From Leeia oryzae DSM 17879 (GTDB lineage Bacteria > Pseudomonadota > Gammaproteobacteria > Burkholderiales > Leeiaceae): a stretch of DNA of 64,000 nucleotides. The stretch's first letter is position 1. Every line of letters starts with the position of its first letter. Where the stretch lies: assembly GCF_000376945.1 (NCBI RefSeq), contig NZ_AQXU01000016.1, forward strand, positions 62,001 to 126,000, written 5' to 3'. A program made the position numbers and the translations under genes. Below, piece after piece: positions 8,766 to 18,859 of the stretch. The notes beneath the pieces are model-generated. The model was given only the letters and a program-made list of their open reading frames with translations. It ran no database searches and was not told the origin of the DNA.

Positions 8766-10910
8766 TTACACTTGTGCGTCGTCAGCAGCAGGTGCAGGTG
8801 CTTTCTTTTCTGGTGGTGGTGTCAGGGCTTTCATGGACAGCTTCACACGTCCTTTTTCATCCAGCTCCAGCACTTTAACGGTTACAACGTCGCCTTCTTT
8901 CACGTAGTCACCCACGTTGTTCACGCGCTCGTGAGCAATCTGGCTGATGTGCAGCAAACCGTCTTTGTTTGGCAGCAGGTTCACAATCGCACCAAATTCC
9001 AGCACTTTAACCACTGGACCAGTGTAGATCGCGCCCACTTCAACTTCAGCGGTGATTTCTTCAATGCGTTTCTTGGCCAGTGCAGCACCTTCAGCACCGA
9101 CAGAAGCAATCACGATGGTGCCGTCTTCTTCGATGTTGATCTGGGTACCGGTTTCTTCGGTCAAGGCACGGATCACGGAACCACCCTTACCAATCACGTC
9201 ACGGATTTTCTCCGGATTGATCTTCATGGTGTACATGCGTGGTGCGTGCTCGGACACTTCCTGGTTTGCACCGGAAACGGCTTCTTTCATCAGACCCAGA
9301 ATGTGCATACGGCCAGACTGAGCCTGGTCCAGCGCCACTTTCATGATCTCTTTGGTAATGCCGTTGATCTTGATGTCCATCTGCAGTGCGGTCACGCCTG
9401 CTTCGGTACCGGCTACTTTAAAGTCCATGTCGCCCAGATGATCTTCATCACCCAGAATGTCAGTCAGCACGGCGAAGCGGTTACCATCCTTGATCAGACC
9501 CATGGCAACACCAGCCACGTGTGCTTTCAGCGGTACACCGGCATCCATCATGGACAGGCAGCCACCACAGACAGATGCCATGGAAGATGAACCGTTGGAT
9601 TCGGTAATTTCAGACACCACACGTACGGTGTAGGCAAAGTCTTCAGCCGAAGGCAATACAGCCTTCAGGGCACGCTTGGCCAGGTTGCCGTGACCAATCT
9701 CGCGGCGCTTAGGCGTACCGACACGACCGGTTTCACCGGTAGAGTACGGAGGGAAGTTGTAATGCAGCATGAAGCGGTCTTGGTATTCACCCATCAGTGC
9801 ATCAATGTTCTGCACGTCCTGAGCGGTTCCCAGCGTAGCCACAACGATTGCCTGGGTTTCGCCACGGGTAAACAGGGCAGAACCATGGGTGCGCGGCAAT
9901 ACGCCGGTACGGATCGCAATCGGGCGAACGGTACGGGTATCACGGCCATCAATACGTGGCTCACCCGCCAGAATCTGACCACGCACAACGCGGGCTTCCA
10001 GTTCTTTGACCATGTTCTTGATCTGGTTAACACGGTTAGTATCCATGTCTTCCGTAATCACTTCTGCAAACACTTTGTCTTTCAGTTCAGACAAGGCTTG
10101 TGAACGTGCTTGCTTGTTGCGCAGACGGTAAGCAGCAGAAATGCCTTCCTGTGCCAGGCCAGCCACACGGGCTTCCATTTCTTCGTCTTTGGCAGGCGCT
10201 TGCCAGTCCCACAGATCTTTGCCGCCTTCTTCAGCCAGGTCCAGAATGGCATTGATGGCAGCTTGCATTTGCTCGTGACCGAACACAACCGCGCCCAGCA
10301 TCACTTCTTCAGACAGTTCTTTGGCTTCTGATTCCACCATCAGTACGGCAGATTCGGTACCGGCAACCACCAGGTCCAGAGAAGAAGACTTCAGCTGGTC
10401 AGAGGTAGGACACAGTACGTACTGGCCATCTACATAACCCACGCGCGCAGCGCCAATCGGGCCATCAAACGGCACACCGGCAATCGCCAGCGCAGCAGAC
10501 GCACCCAGCATGGCAGGGATATCCGGATCAATCTGTGGGTCCACAGACATCACGGTAGCCACGATCTGGATTTCGTTAAAGAAACCTTCAGGGAACAGTG
10601 GACGCAGCGGGCGGTCAATCAGGCGAGAAACCAGAATTTCTTTTTCGCTTGGACGGCCTTCACGCTTGAAGAAGCCACCAGGGATCTTACCGGCAGCATA
10701 AGTACGTTCTTGGTAATCAACGGTCAGCGGGAAGAAATCCTGACCTGGTTTTACATTGGTAGCAGCAACAACAGATACCAGCACAACGGTGTCACCCATG
10801 CTGGCCATCACGGCACCAGTTGCCTGACGGGCGATTTCACCTGTTTCCAGCGTTACGGTATGTTGACCGTACTGGAAACTCTTTTTCACGGAGCTTAATT
10901 GTAATTTCAA
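8766..10910 (-). CDS. pnp: Polynucleotide phosphorylase
   Basis: This is a 714-residue 3'-5' phosphorolytic exoribonuclease, a degradosome component. It has the full family layout: first RNase PH domain (about 10-145), helical linker, second catalytic RNase PH domain (about 310-545), a KH domain with [17 protein letters not shown] near 560-577, and an S1 domain (about 620-690, [21 protein letters not shown]). Length and domain order are normal. It is the last gene of the rimP-to-pnp operon, with a 285-bp spacer from rpsO holding stem-loops that fit the RNase III/PNPase processing known for the enterobacterial rpsO-pnp transcript. Confidence 0.97.
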   Translation of the reverse strand: MKLQLSSVKKSFQYGQHTVTLETGEIARQATGAVMASMGDTVVLVSVVAATNVKPGQDFFPLTVDYQERTYAAGKIPGGFFKREGRPSEKEILVSRLIDRPLRPLFPEGFFNEIQIVATVMSVDPQIDPDIPAMLGASAALAIAGVPFDGPIGAARVGYVDGQYVLCPTSDQLKSSSLDLVVAGTESAVLMVESEAKELSEEVMLGAVVFGHEQMQAAINAILDLAEEGGKDLWDWQAPAKDEEMEARVAGLAQEGISAAYRLRNKQARSQALSELKDKVFAEVITEDMDTNRVNQIKNMVKELEARVVRGQILAGEPRIDGRDTRTVRPIAIRTGVLPRTHGSALFTRGETQAIVVATLGTAQDVQNIDALMGEYQDRFMLHYNFPPYSTGETGRVGTPKRREIGHGNLAKRALKAVLPSAEDFAYTVRVVSEITESNGSSSMASVCGGCLSMMDAGVPLKAHVAGVAMGLIKDGNRFAVLTDILGDEDHLGDMDFKVAGTEAGVTALQMDIKINGITKEIMKVALDQAQSGRMHILGLMKEAVSGANQEVSEHAPRMYTMKINPEKIRDVIGKGGSVIRALTEETGTQINIEEDGTIVIASVGAEGAALAKKRIEEITAEVEVGAIYTGPVVKVLEFGAIVNLLPNKDGLLHISQIAHERVNNVGDYVKEGDVVTVKVLELDEKGRVKLSMKALTPPPEKKAPAPAADDAQV

Positions 10911-10966
10911 AACAATTTCCTTTCACACAATAAGACCTGGCTACTCGGGTATCTGCATTATCAGGT

Positions 10967-11000
10967 GTATGAGTATCACATCTTTTCACATCACTCATAC
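10967..11000 (-). other. Stem-loop in the pnp leader
   Basis: GTATGAGT and ACTCATAC pair as an 8-bp stem with an 18-base loop, 57 bp before the pnp start. A role in pnp mRNA processing is inferred by analogy with the E. coli leader, not shown. Confidence 0.4.
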
Positions 11001-11131
11001 CGCAGACCACGGTAGACATCAGGGTAAAACAGACAGTTAGCCTTGCCGAAGGAAGACCCTAAGCCTGCTCGCCGCACAACTTGCTGCCTTTGCGCCGGGC
11101 ACGATTAGAGACTCCCCTCCCTCGATACGAA

Positions 11132-11170
11132 TATGCCACCCGGCCCTGGATAAAAGCGGCGGGTGGCATA
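11132..11170 (-). other. rpsO-pnp intergenic stem-loop
   Basis: TATGCCACCCG pairs with CGGGTGGCATA (11 bp, 17-base loop), 26 bp past the rpsO stop. No T-run follows on the minus strand, so it looks like an mRNA-end or processing hairpin and not a complete terminator, leaving read-through into pnp. Confidence 0.55.
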
Positions 11171-11195
11171 CAGGCTGGCGGTCAACCGCCGGATA

Positions 11196-11465
11196 TTACT
11201 TACGCAGGCCCAGACGTTCGATCAGAGAACGATACAGATCCAGATCAGTACGCTTCAGGTAGTCCAGCAATTTACGACGACGGCTCACCATACGCAGAAG
11301 ACCACGACGTGAGTGGTGATCTTTCTTGTGTTCTTTGAAGTGACCAGTCAGATCGTTGATACGGGCGGTCAGCAGTGCAACTTGCACTTCAGAAGAACCG
11401 GTATCACCTTCTTTACGTTGGTATTGTTTAACTACATCAGATTTTTGGGCAACGGTAAACGCCAT
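11196..11465 (-). CDS. rpsO: 30S ribosomal protein S15
   Basis: This is an 89-residue protein of standard S15 length that binds the central domain of 16S rRNA. It has the conserved [17 protein letters not shown] segment (about 20-36), [16 protein letters not shown] (about 42-57) and a C-terminal RRRKLLDYL helix. It lies between truB and pnp in the usual order. A small hairpin (11484-11501, GTTGCA/TGCAAC) sits in the leader, where S15 autoregulation occurs in E. coli; whether it applies here is not known. Confidence 0.98.
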   Translation of the reverse strand: MAFTVAQKSDVVKQYQRKEGDTGSSEVQVALLTARINDLTGHFKEHKKDHHSRRGLLRMVSRRRKLLDYLKRTDLDLYRSLIERLGLRK

Positions 11466-11563
11466 TGTATTTCTCCAGTAATGGTTGCAGTTTCATGCAA
11501 CGGTCGGGTTTCCCCATTCAATAAAAAATTTTCGCAGCAGACAGGTGACAACCAAGCCCAAAC

Positions 11564-12445
11564 TCAGTGGTTTCCCATCATGCGCGCCGGATATAAGACA
11601 CCATCATCACGCAGCTCCCCTAAACCGAGGAACCGGCCATCTGGCCCGTATACCCGTTGTTGCCCCGGCTGGCCGTTATGGCGTACAGCCTGACCGTGGG
11701 ACAACCTGACTGACTCTGCCTCAGGCAGCGTCAGCATTGGCAAATCACCTAACAGATGATCCACCGGTAACAGAAGTGCTTCACGCGCTTCCATATTCAT
11801 CGCTTCCAGTGCTTCCAGCGTAATGGCAGAAGCAATCTCGAAGCCACCTGTTCCTGTGCGTCGCAGCCCGGCAAGGTGCGCACCACACCCCAGCGCCTTG
11901 CCTATGTCTTCCGCCAGCGTGCGGATATAAGTGCCTTTGGAGCACCGGACACGTACTTCAAGTACGGGCAATTGACAAGAGAGCAATTGTAACTCATAAA
12001 TGGTCACTGTGCGCGCCTGTATTTCAATTTCCTGACCGGCACGCGCATACTCGTACAAGGGCTTGCCCTGATGCTTTAGTGCAGAATACATGGGGGGCAC
12101 CTGTGAAATCTGGCCCTTGAACCGGTCCAGCGCCGCCAGTACATCTGCTTCGGTGCATGTCACCGGCAACTCGGTTACCCGCTCACCTTCGAGATCCCCG
12201 GTCGTGGTGGTAATTCCCAGGTGGATCGTCGCCAGATACCCCTTGTCTGCATCCAGCCAGCGCTGCGCATACTTGGTCGCTTCACCCAGGCAGATCGGCA
12301 ACAAGCCGGTCGCCAGCGGATCCAGCACACCGGTATGCCCGGCCTTTTGTGCCTGCAGCAGCCAGCGCGCTTTCATCAACACCTTGTTACTGGACCAGCC
12401 ATACGGCTTGTCCAGTAACAGCACCCCATCAATTTTGCGTTTCAT
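11564..12445 (-). CDS. truB: tRNA pseudouridine(55) synthase
   Basis: This 293-residue enzyme converts U55 of the tRNA T-loop to pseudouridine. The catalytic aspartate is D42 in HTGVLDPLATGLLP. The KPYGWSSN motif near residue 13, a YEYAR-containing thumb region and the KGTYIRTLAEDIG motif near 190 are all present. The C-terminal part (about 235-290) is a PUA-like RNA-binding domain. It follows rbfA after 6 bp and so is translationally close-coupled. Nothing is unusual about its length. Confidence 0.96.
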   Translation of the reverse strand: MKRKIDGVLLLDKPYGWSSNKVLMKARWLLQAQKAGHTGVLDPLATGLLPICLGEATKYAQRWLDADKGYLATIHLGITTTTGDLEGERVTELPVTCTEADVLAALDRFKGQISQVPPMYSALKHQGKPLYEYARAGQEIEIQARTVTIYELQLLSCQLPVLEVRVRCSKGTYIRTLAEDIGKALGCGAHLAGLRRTGTGGFEIASAITLEALEAMNMEAREALLLPVDHLLGDLPMLTLPEAESVRLSHGQAVRHNGQPGQQRVYGPDGRFLGLGELRDDGVLYPARMMGNH

Positions 12446-12451
12446 GCACGG

Positions 12452-12817
12452 TTACTCGTCGTCGCTATGCGTCTCGTTCGCTTTTGCGATCAGCTGGTCC
12501 AGATGCATCCCGTTTTCAATGGAATGGTCATACAGGAAATGTAGCTCCGGCATCTTGAAGAGTTTGAAGCCACGTGCAAGTTCCGAACGCAGGAAACCTT
12601 TGGCATGCTCCAGTTTTTCTGCAATCTCGGCCGCATCTTCTGATGTACCCAGGAAGGTATAAAACACCTTGGCATGGGAATAGTCACGAGTTACTTCCAC
12701 ATCCGTCACGGTAATGAGGGATGCTTTCGGGTGATCCAGTTCAGCACGGATCAATTCTGCGATGTCACGCTGCAATTGCTGTGACACCCGGTCGGCGCGC
12801 GTAAAATGCTTGGCCAT
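12452..12817 (-). CDS. rbfA: 30S ribosome-binding factor A
   Basis: This is a 121-residue KH-fold protein that matures the 5' end of 16S rRNA and assists 30S assembly in the cold. It has the typical RADRVSQQLQRDIAELI start, DPRIG-like region replaced by DHPKASLITVTDVEVT near 28-42, YSHAKVFYTFLG, and the PELHFLYDHSIENG end motif. It sits between infB and truB; a terminator-like hairpin separates it from infB. Confidence 0.96.
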   Translation of the reverse strand: MAKHFTRADRVSQQLQRDIAELIRAELDHPKASLITVTDVEVTRDYSHAKVFYTFLGTSEDAAEIAEKLEHAKGFLRSELARGFKLFKMPELHFLYDHSIENGMHLDQLIAKANETHSDDE

Positions 12818-12843
12818 GATTTATTACCCTTAAAGTACAAAAA

Positions 12844-12881
12844 ACGCAAAGCTACGGAAGCATTTTCCGTAGCTTTTGCGT
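12844..12881 (-). terminator. Terminator-like hairpin between infB and rbfA
   Basis: ACGCAAAGCTACGGAA pairs with TTCCGTAGCTTTTGCGT, with one bulged base and a 5-base loop. On the minus strand the stem is followed by TTTTTTG, so it has all parts of an intrinsic terminator, although rbfA, truB, rpsO and pnp continue downstream. Confidence 0.75.
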
Positions 12882-12929
12882 CTTTTCTGGCCAGACATTC
12901 CAGGAATGTCCGGGCCAGTTTCTGAGTGC

Positions 12930-15767
12930 TTACAGTGAACGGGCCACTTCCACCACTTCGAAGATTTCCAGCTGGTCACCTTCTTGCAGATCGTTGTAGT
13001 TCTTCAGTGACAGACCACATTCGAAGTTGTTGCGAACTTCCTTGACGTCGTCCTTGAAGCGCTTCAGCGAGTCCAGTTCGCCCTGGTGGATAACCACGTT
13101 GTTACGCAGTACACGTACGCCAGAGTTACGACGAACCACACCATCATGCACGTAACAACCGGCAATGGTACCCACTTTGGAGATGACGAAGACCTGACGG
13201 ACTTCGACCATACCAATGACCTGTTCGCGTTTTTCTGGTGCCAGCATGCCGGACAGCGCAGACTTCACTTCATCCACCGCTTGGTAAATGATGTTGTAGT
13301 AGCGGATATCCACGCCATTGTTTTCAGCCAGACGGCGGGACTGCGCATCTGCACGGACGTTAAAGCCGATCATCACCGCGCCGGACGCAATGGCCAGGTT
13401 GACATCAGACTCGCTGATGGCACCCACTGCACTGTGAATGATATTGACCTTGACTTCCGGTGTAGACAGTTTCTGCAGAGACTGTGCCAATGCTTCGTAA
13501 GAACCCTGTACGTCGGCCTTGATGATCAGGGCCAGGCTCTTCACTTCGCCTTCGGACATCTGCTCGAACATGTTTTCCAGCTTGGCAGCTTGCTGCTTGG
13601 CCAGTTTCACGTCACGGAACTTGCCTTGACGGAACAGGGCAATTTCACGGGCCTTGCGTTCGTCAGCCAGTACCATTGCATCTTCACCGGCGTTCGGCAC
13701 ATCAGACAGGCCAAGAATCTCGACCGGAATGGATGGACCGGCTTCATTGATCGGCTTGCCGTTTTCATCCAGCATGGCACGTACGCGACCGTACACACCA
13801 CCCGCCAGCACAATGTCGCCACGACGCAGGGTACCATCCGTCACCAGCATGGTTGCCACAGAACCGCGGCCCTTGTCCAGGCGCGCTTCAATGATAATCC
13901 CTTTGGCAGGTGCTTCTGGTGATGCGGTCAGTTCCAGCACCTCAGCTTGCAGCAGAATGCCTTCCAGCAGGGCGTCAATGCCCTTACCGGTTTTGGCAGA
14001 CACTTCCACAAACATCGCATCGCCACCCCAGTCTTCCGGCACAACTTCATGCTGTGTCAGTTCCTGACGGATGCGCTCCGGGTTGGCTTCGGCCTTGTCA
14101 ATCTTGTTCACGGCAACAACGATAGGCACACCAGCGGCTTTCGCGTGGTGAATCGCCTCGATCGTTTGCGGCATCACGCCATCATCAGCAGCCACAACCA
14201 GAACAACCAGGTCAGTCACCTTGGCACCACGGGCACGCATTGCGGTAAACGCTTCGTGACCCGGGGTATCCAGGAAGGTGATCATGCCACGGTCGGTTTC
14301 TACGTGGTAAGCACCGATATGCTGCGTAATGCCACCCGCTTCGCCGGAAGCCACTTTGGCGCGACGAATGTGATCCAGCAGCGAGGTTTTACCATGGTCA
14401 ACGTGACCCATGACAGTCACCACTGGTGCACGATGAGAACGGGCAAATTCGTGCTGGGTACCTTCAGCCGCTTCCAGCAGCGCTTCAGGATCATCCAGTT
14501 TGGCAGCCTTGGCAATGTGACCCATTTCTTCCACGACGATCATCGCAGTTTCCTGGTCCAGCACCTGGTTGATCGTGACCATGGAACCCATCTTCATCAT
14601 GGTCTTGATCACTTCAGCAGCCTTCACGGCCATTTTGTGCGCCAGTTCGGCCACTGTAATGGTTTCCGGTACCGGTACTTCACGAACCATCGGCTCGGTT
14701 GGTGCCTGGAACTGCTGCACGTCCGCCTGATGACGGTGTTTGCCGCCACCTTTCTTGGAACGCCAGTCGCCAGTACCACCGTCGGTCGCACCGCGAACCT
14801 TCAGGCCACGTTTCTTGCCGCCATCACCATCACGGTCATCACGGCCACCACCACGTTTGGCATCTTTCTTGTCTGCCGCAGGTGCGGCAGTTGCAGGCTT
14901 GGCTGCGCCCGGTTGAGGCTTGGCTGCCGGCTTGGCAACTGGTGCACCCGGTTTTCCTGCAGCAGCCGGTTCGGCAGCCTTAGGTGCAGTAGCGGCTTGC
15001 AATTGAGCCGCCTGTGCACGCTTCAAACGCTCTTCACGCTCGATACGAGCCTGGCGGTCTGCTTCCTGACGGGCACGCAGTTCAGCCTGACGACGAGAGT
15101 CCGCTTCACGAGAAGCAACCTCTTCCGGGGTCAGGATAGACTGACGAACATGCAGGGTGCCTTGCGGCTTGGCTTTTTGCTCGGCTTCTGCAGCAGTTTC
15201 TGCAGCCACAGCTTCCGGTACCGCGGCCACTGGTGCTGCCGCTTCGACTTCCGGTGCTGCAACTGGTGCAACCGCTTCTACGACGGGTGCTGGTGCTTCT
15301 TCAACCACAGGTTCTGCAACCACTTCAACAACCGGGGCCACTTCTTCTACGACTGGCTCAACATGCACTTCAGGCTCGCTGACTGGCAGTTCCAGCTCGG
15401 CGGCGTGATCTTGCTGGTCCAGCAAGGCTTCGTCAGCCGCTGCATCATGTGACCCGGTTTCTGGCTGTGCTTCACGCTTTTCAAAAACGCGTTTTTTCTT
15501 TACTTCTACCTGAATCGTCCGCGCACGGCCAGAACCATCCGCCTGGCGGATTTCACTGGTCTGACGGCGAGTCAGTGTAATTTTTTTGGATGCGTCACCC
15601 GCGCCATGCTGGCGGCGAAGGTAATCCAGCAACCGGGATTTATCGATTTCAGACAATTCATCATGAATTGATGATTTGTTTACCCCGGCCGCGCGTAGCT
15701 GTTCCAGCAAAAGCTCTGGCTTGAGCTTAAGCTCATCAGCAAATTGTGCGACGTTTGATGTTGTCAT
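12930..15767 (-). CDS. infB: Translation initiation factor IF-2
   Basis: This is a 945-residue GTPase that places initiator tRNA on the 30S subunit. It has an N-terminal IF2-N domain (about 1-50), a long charged and Ala/Pro/Glu/Val-rich linker (about 95-200), an Arg/Lys-rich stretch (about 215-260 and 300-340), then the G domain with GHVDHGKTS near 452-460, DTPGHEAF and NKID, followed by beta-barrel domains and the fMet-tRNA-binding C-terminus. The long linker is normal for proteobacterial IF-2, and its Ala/Pro/Glu-rich codons leave long antisense open frames that are not genes. It lies 25 bp after nusA. Confidence 0.97.
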   Translation of the reverse strand: MTTSNVAQFADELKLKPELLLEQLRAAGVNKSSIHDELSEIDKSRLLDYLRRQHGAGDASKKITLTRRQTSEIRQADGSGRARTIQVEVKKKRVFEKREAQPETGSHDAAADEALLDQQDHAAELELPVSEPEVHVEPVVEEVAPVVEVVAEPVVEEAPAPVVEAVAPVAAPEVEAAAPVAAVPEAVAAETAAEAEQKAKPQGTLHVRQSILTPEEVASREADSRRQAELRARQEADRQARIEREERLKRAQAAQLQAATAPKAAEPAAAGKPGAPVAKPAAKPQPGAAKPATAAPAADKKDAKRGGGRDDRDGDGGKKRGLKVRGATDGGTGDWRSKKGGGKHRHQADVQQFQAPTEPMVREVPVPETITVAELAHKMAVKAAEVIKTMMKMGSMVTINQVLDQETAMIVVEEMGHIAKAAKLDDPEALLEAAEGTQHEFARSHRAPVVTVMGHVDHGKTSLLDHIRRAKVASGEAGGITQHIGAYHVETDRGMITFLDTPGHEAFTAMRARGAKVTDLVVLVVAADDGVMPQTIEAIHHAKAAGVPIVVAVNKIDKAEANPERIRQELTQHEVVPEDWGGDAMFVEVSAKTGKGIDALLEGILLQAEVLELTASPEAPAKGIIIEARLDKGRGSVATMLVTDGTLRRGDIVLAGGVYGRVRAMLDENGKPINEAGPSIPVEILGLSDVPNAGEDAMVLADERKAREIALFRQGKFRDVKLAKQQAAKLENMFEQMSEGEVKSLALIIKADVQGSYEALAQSLQKLSTPEVKVNIIHSAVGAISESDVNLAIASGAVMIGFNVRADAQSRRLAENNGVDIRYYNIIYQAVDEVKSALSGMLAPEKREQVIGMVEVRQVFVISKVGTIAGCYVHDGVVRRNSGVRVLRNNVVIHQGELDSLKRFKDDVKEVRNNFECGLSLKNYNDLQEGDQLEIFEVVEVARSL

Positions 15768-15792
15768 ACCCGCTCCCTATTCCGGAGTGCTC

Positions 15793-17271
15793 TCAATTAA
15801 ACCAGTGCTCACGTGCCTTGAGGATCAATGCTTTCGCTCTTTCCTCGTCAATACCAGTAATCTCTACCAGCTCATCGACAGCCAGTTCGGCCAGGTCATC
15901 ACGGGTTTGAATACCTTTATCAACCAACTTGTGGGCGATTTCGCTATCTACGCCTTCAACTTCCTGAAGGTCTACAGCACCCGCTTCCAGTTTTTCTTCG
16001 CTTGCAATGGCGCGTGTTAACAGCGAGTTACGAGCACGGCTGCGCAGTTCGTTTACCGTGTCTTCGTCAAACGCTTCGATTTCCAGCATTTCTGCCAGTG
16101 GTACATAAGCCACTTCTTCCAGTGTGGAGAAGCCTTCCTGCACCAGTACATCGGCTACTTCTTCGTCTACATCCAGCGCCTCGATAAAGAGTTGGCGGAT
16201 AGCGGCGAATTCTGCCTCGTGTTTTTCTTCTGCCTGATCAACAGTCATGATGTTGATCTGCCAGCCGGTCAGCTCGGACGCCAGACGTACGTTCTGACCA
16301 CCACGACCAATGGCAATGGCCAGTTGGTCTTCGTTGACGACCACATCCATGCTATGGGCTTCTTCATCCACGGCAATACGGCTGATTTCTGCTGGCGCCA
16401 GCGAGTTAACCACGTAACCGGCCGGGTCACTTGACCACAAGATGATATCCACGCGCTCACCGGCCAGTTCATTGGTCACGGCGGTCACACGGCTACCACG
16501 CATACCGATACAGGTACCTTGCGGGTCAATGCGCGGATCGTTGCTTTTCACGGAAATCTTGGCACGCACGCCAGGATCGCGGGCAGCGCCTTTCAGCTCG
16601 ATCAGGCCTTCTTCGATCTCTGGCACTTCCAGTTCAAACAGTTTGGTAATGAACTGAGGTGCAGTACGGGACAAGAAGATCTGCGGACCACGGTTGGTGC
16701 GCTCTACCTTGGACAGGTAGGCACGCACGCGGTCGCCCACACGCAGGTTTTCTTTCGGGATCATCTGGTCACGCGGCAGCAGGGCTTCCAGCTTGCCGGC
16801 TTCGATGATGGCGCCGTTGCGGTCCATGCGCTTGATCACACCGTTCACCAGGTGTTCACGACGAGCCAGGAAGTCTTCCAGCAGTTGTTCGCGCTCTGCA
16901 TCACGGATGCGCTGCAGGATGACCTGCTTGGCAGTCTGGGCGCCGATACGACCGAATTCGATCGCTTCCAGCGGTTCTTCCAGAAAATCGCCAAGCTCCA
17001 GATTCAGTTCCGGATAGTCTTCCGCAATTTCATGCGGCATCATTTGCTTGCTCGGGAATTCAAATACGTCTTTGTCGACGATTTCCCAACGACGGAAGCT
17101 CTTGTATTCGCCCGTATGGCGATCAATCTCGACGCGGACATCGATGTCTTCTTGATAGCGTTTTTTCGTTGCTGACGCCAAAGCGTATTCCAGCGCACCA
17201 AAAACCACTTCTTTACCGACGTTCTTTTCCCGCGCCAGCGCATCCACTAGCAACAGAATTTCACGACTCAT
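15793..17271 (-). CDS. nusA: Transcription termination/antitermination protein NusA
   Basis: This is a 492-residue RNA polymerase-binding factor. The N-terminal domain (about 1-125) contacts RNAP, S1 is at about 135-200, and tandem KH domains lie at about 205-345, including [20 protein letters not shown] and [15 protein letters not shown]. Two C-terminal acidic helix-hairpin-helix repeats (about 365-420 and 440-490) are of the type that binds the RNAP alpha C-terminal domain. Length and layout match E. coli NusA. It is the second gene of the rimP operon. Confidence 0.97.
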   Translation of the reverse strand: MSREILLLVDALAREKNVGKEVVFGALEYALASATKKRYQEDIDVRVEIDRHTGEYKSFRRWEIVDKDVFEFPSKQMMPHEIAEDYPELNLELGDFLEEPLEAIEFGRIGAQTAKQVILQRIRDAEREQLLEDFLARREHLVNGVIKRMDRNGAIIEAGKLEALLPRDQMIPKENLRVGDRVRAYLSKVERTNRGPQIFLSRTAPQFITKLFELEVPEIEEGLIELKGAARDPGVRAKISVKSNDPRIDPQGTCIGMRGSRVTAVTNELAGERVDIILWSSDPAGYVVNSLAPAEISRIAVDEEAHSMDVVVNEDQLAIAIGRGGQNVRLASELTGWQINIMTVDQAEEKHEAEFAAIRQLFIEALDVDEEVADVLVQEGFSTLEEVAYVPLAEMLEIEAFDEDTVNELRSRARNSLLTRAIASEEKLEAGAVDLQEVEGVDSEIAHKLVDKGIQTRDDLAELAVDELVEITGIDEERAKALILKAREHWFN

Positions 17272-17377
17272 GTCTTGCCTCCGGGCGAACTTCGCACCAA
17301 TTCACAATAATTTTTACCATAAACCACACATCGGGTGTGGTTCACCATGTCTTTGTCAGAAAGCGGAGATCCGGCTT

Positions 17378-17815
17378 TTAGAATTCAGGTTCCAGATTGA
17401 CTCTGTCTACCTGATTCATCGGAATCGACCAGTCACGTCCATCGACCTCTACGGTCAATACATCGTCTTGCAGCCCTTTAAGCTTGCCGGTCAGGCGTTT
17501 ATGGTTGTCGATTGCGACACGCAACTTAACCTTTACCTTTTTGCCAGCAAACCGCTCGAAGTCCGATGCCTTTTTCAATGGACGGTCAAGACCGGGGGAT
17601 GACACTTCCAGTCGTTCATAGTTGATATTCTCGACCAGAAACAGATTGGTTAACTGATTACTGACCTTGACGCAGTCTTCAATGGTCACACCACCACTGG
17701 TGGTATCCAGACGGTCAATAAACAATTGAATACCACCGCGTGGTGTTGCCACCATATCCACCAGCTCGTAACCCAGGCCAGTCAGGGTATTTTCAACCAA
17801 CAGCCGCATATCCAT
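17378..17815 (-). CDS. rimP: Ribosome maturation factor RimP
   Basis: This is a 145-residue 30S assembly factor. The N-terminal alpha/beta domain includes VENTLTGLGYELVDM and GGIQLFIDR; the C-terminal SH3-like part includes SPGLDRPLKKASDFERFAGKKV split around residues 82-103. ATG 17815 was chosen because GGAAAG lies just before it and the protein begins in the family manner (MDMRLLVE); the in-frame TTG at 17833 lacks support. It is first in the operon, 70 bp from a strong promoter. No metY tRNA gene precedes it, unlike in E. coli. Confidence 0.95.
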   Translation of the reverse strand: MDMRLLVENTLTGLGYELVDMVATPRGGIQLFIDRLDTTSGGVTIEDCVKVSNQLTNLFLVENINYERLEVSSPGLDRPLKKASDFERFAGKKVKVKLRVAIDNHKRLTGKLKGLQDDVLTVEVDGRDWSIPMNQVDRVNLEPEF

Positions 17816-17885
17816 AAGGCTTTCCACAAACAAAAAATGGGCACAAGGCCCATCGTATATAATTACGAATTCGATAAACGACAGA

Positions 17886-17914
17886 ATTATACCAGATTTT
17901 CAACCTCTTGACAA
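17886..17914 (-). promoter_or_regulatory. Sigma-70 promoter of the rimP-nusA-infB operon
   Basis: On the minus strand TTGTCA (17914-17909), a 17-bp spacer, and TATAAT (17891-17886) preceded by an extended -10 TG. This is nearly consensus. The start point would be about 60-65 bp before rimP. Confidence 0.85.
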
Positions 17915-17943
17915 AATCTAATCATGCCGTGTCTTTGCCGGGT

Positions 17944-18696
17944 TCAAGCCGGCGATGCTTCGACGAATCCGGTCCGAAGTGCGTGCGCCCAGTCATGCCG
18001 TCCCCGTGAAACGGCTAACCCGACCACTCCGCTTGTGTCGTAGCTGACAGACCGGATCCTGACGTCCCAGCCCTGGCTTGTCTGCCGGGCTAGCGCATAG
18101 CTTGCCTCGGGTCCGCCGTTTTCCATCCGGTGAGGGTGTGGACGATCGTCCTCATAGGCAGGCAGGCCGACACTACCCGGATTGACGATCACCGTCCCAT
18201 CCGGCATGTGGACTATTCGAGGCAAGTGCGTGTGCCCGCAAGCGATCAGCGATGCGGTGATGCCTGCCCGGCGCACCCCAATCTCGTCCGGCGTTGCGGG
18301 CCGGCAACCCTGCGGCGTAACGGTATCGAGAAAATAGTCAATATCGCTTGTGGGTGTTCCATGACAGAGAAACACCGCTTCTGACAGTCTCCGTGTATCG
18401 CGCAAGCCTTGCAACCAGTCCAGATGATGCGGCAACAGACACGAGTGGGCAAAGGCGTCTGACAACCCCATCTGATCCGGCGACTGGGTCAACAATTGTC
18501 TTTCGTGGTTGCCTGCCAGATGCACCCAGTCTTGCTGCTTCAGAAAGTCTGCGGTTTCTGCGGGCAGCAAGGGACCTGAGAGGGAATCCCCTAGATTCAC
18601 GACCTGATCGATCTCCCACAGGGACATATCGGCCACTACCGCCTGCAAGGCGGGCAAATTGCCATGAATATCCGAGACGATTGCGATCGTGTACAT
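17944..18696 (-). CDS. Calcineurin-like metallophosphoesterase (YfcE/MJ0936-type)
   Basis: This is a 250-residue predicted two-metal phosphoesterase. The metal-ligand motifs appear in order: SDIHGN (residues 8-13), NLGDSLSG, LAGNHERQ and ACGHTHLP, followed by VNPGSVGLP. The substrate is unknown. ATG 18696 was chosen because the first beta strand (MYTIAIVSD) begins there; the longer in-frame start at 18795 would lie in the terminator of the sugar transporter operon. It is a single gene between two operons. Confidence 0.85.
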   Translation of the reverse strand: MYTIAIVSDIHGNLPALQAVVADMSLWEIDQVVNLGDSLSGPLLPAETADFLKQQDWVHLAGNHERQLLTQSPDQMGLSDAFAHSCLLPHHLDWLQGLRDTRRLSEAVFLCHGTPTSDIDYFLDTVTPQGCRPATPDEIGVRRAGITASLIACGHTHLPRIVHMPDGTVIVNPGSVGLPAYEDDRPHPHRMENGGPEASYALARQTSQGWDVRIRSVSYDTSGVVGLAVSRGRHDWAHALRTGFVEASPA

Positions 18697-18756
18697 TAGG
18701 TGCCCTGCCAAATCATGCCAATGAGACATGTTAGCAGAATACTGTAAAGTAAAAGC

Positions 18757-18784
18757 AAACGGGAAGGCGTTAACCTTCCCGTTT
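18757..18784 (-). terminator. Terminator of the sugar ABC transporter operon
   Basis: AAACGGGAAGG pairs with CCTTCCCGTTT (11 bp, 6-base loop), about 75 bp after the ATPase stop. A T-rich run follows on the minus strand. Confidence 0.75.
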
Positions 18785-18859
18785 GGCAGGCACATTTTGT
18801 TACAAAACGTGCCGATGTGATCCTCTGTGACAGATGGTCCGGCTTATCCGGTTTGTCCG

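Noticed and set aside
13947-15452. A 501-codon open frame antisense to infB
   Set aside because: It is the complement of a GC-rich, low-complexity coding region; its product is Cys/Phe/His-rich nonsense and infB is certain.
17834-17943. Possible metY-type tRNA gene before rimP, as in E. coli
   Set aside because: No cloverleaf or T-loop sequence is present; only a promoter is seen.
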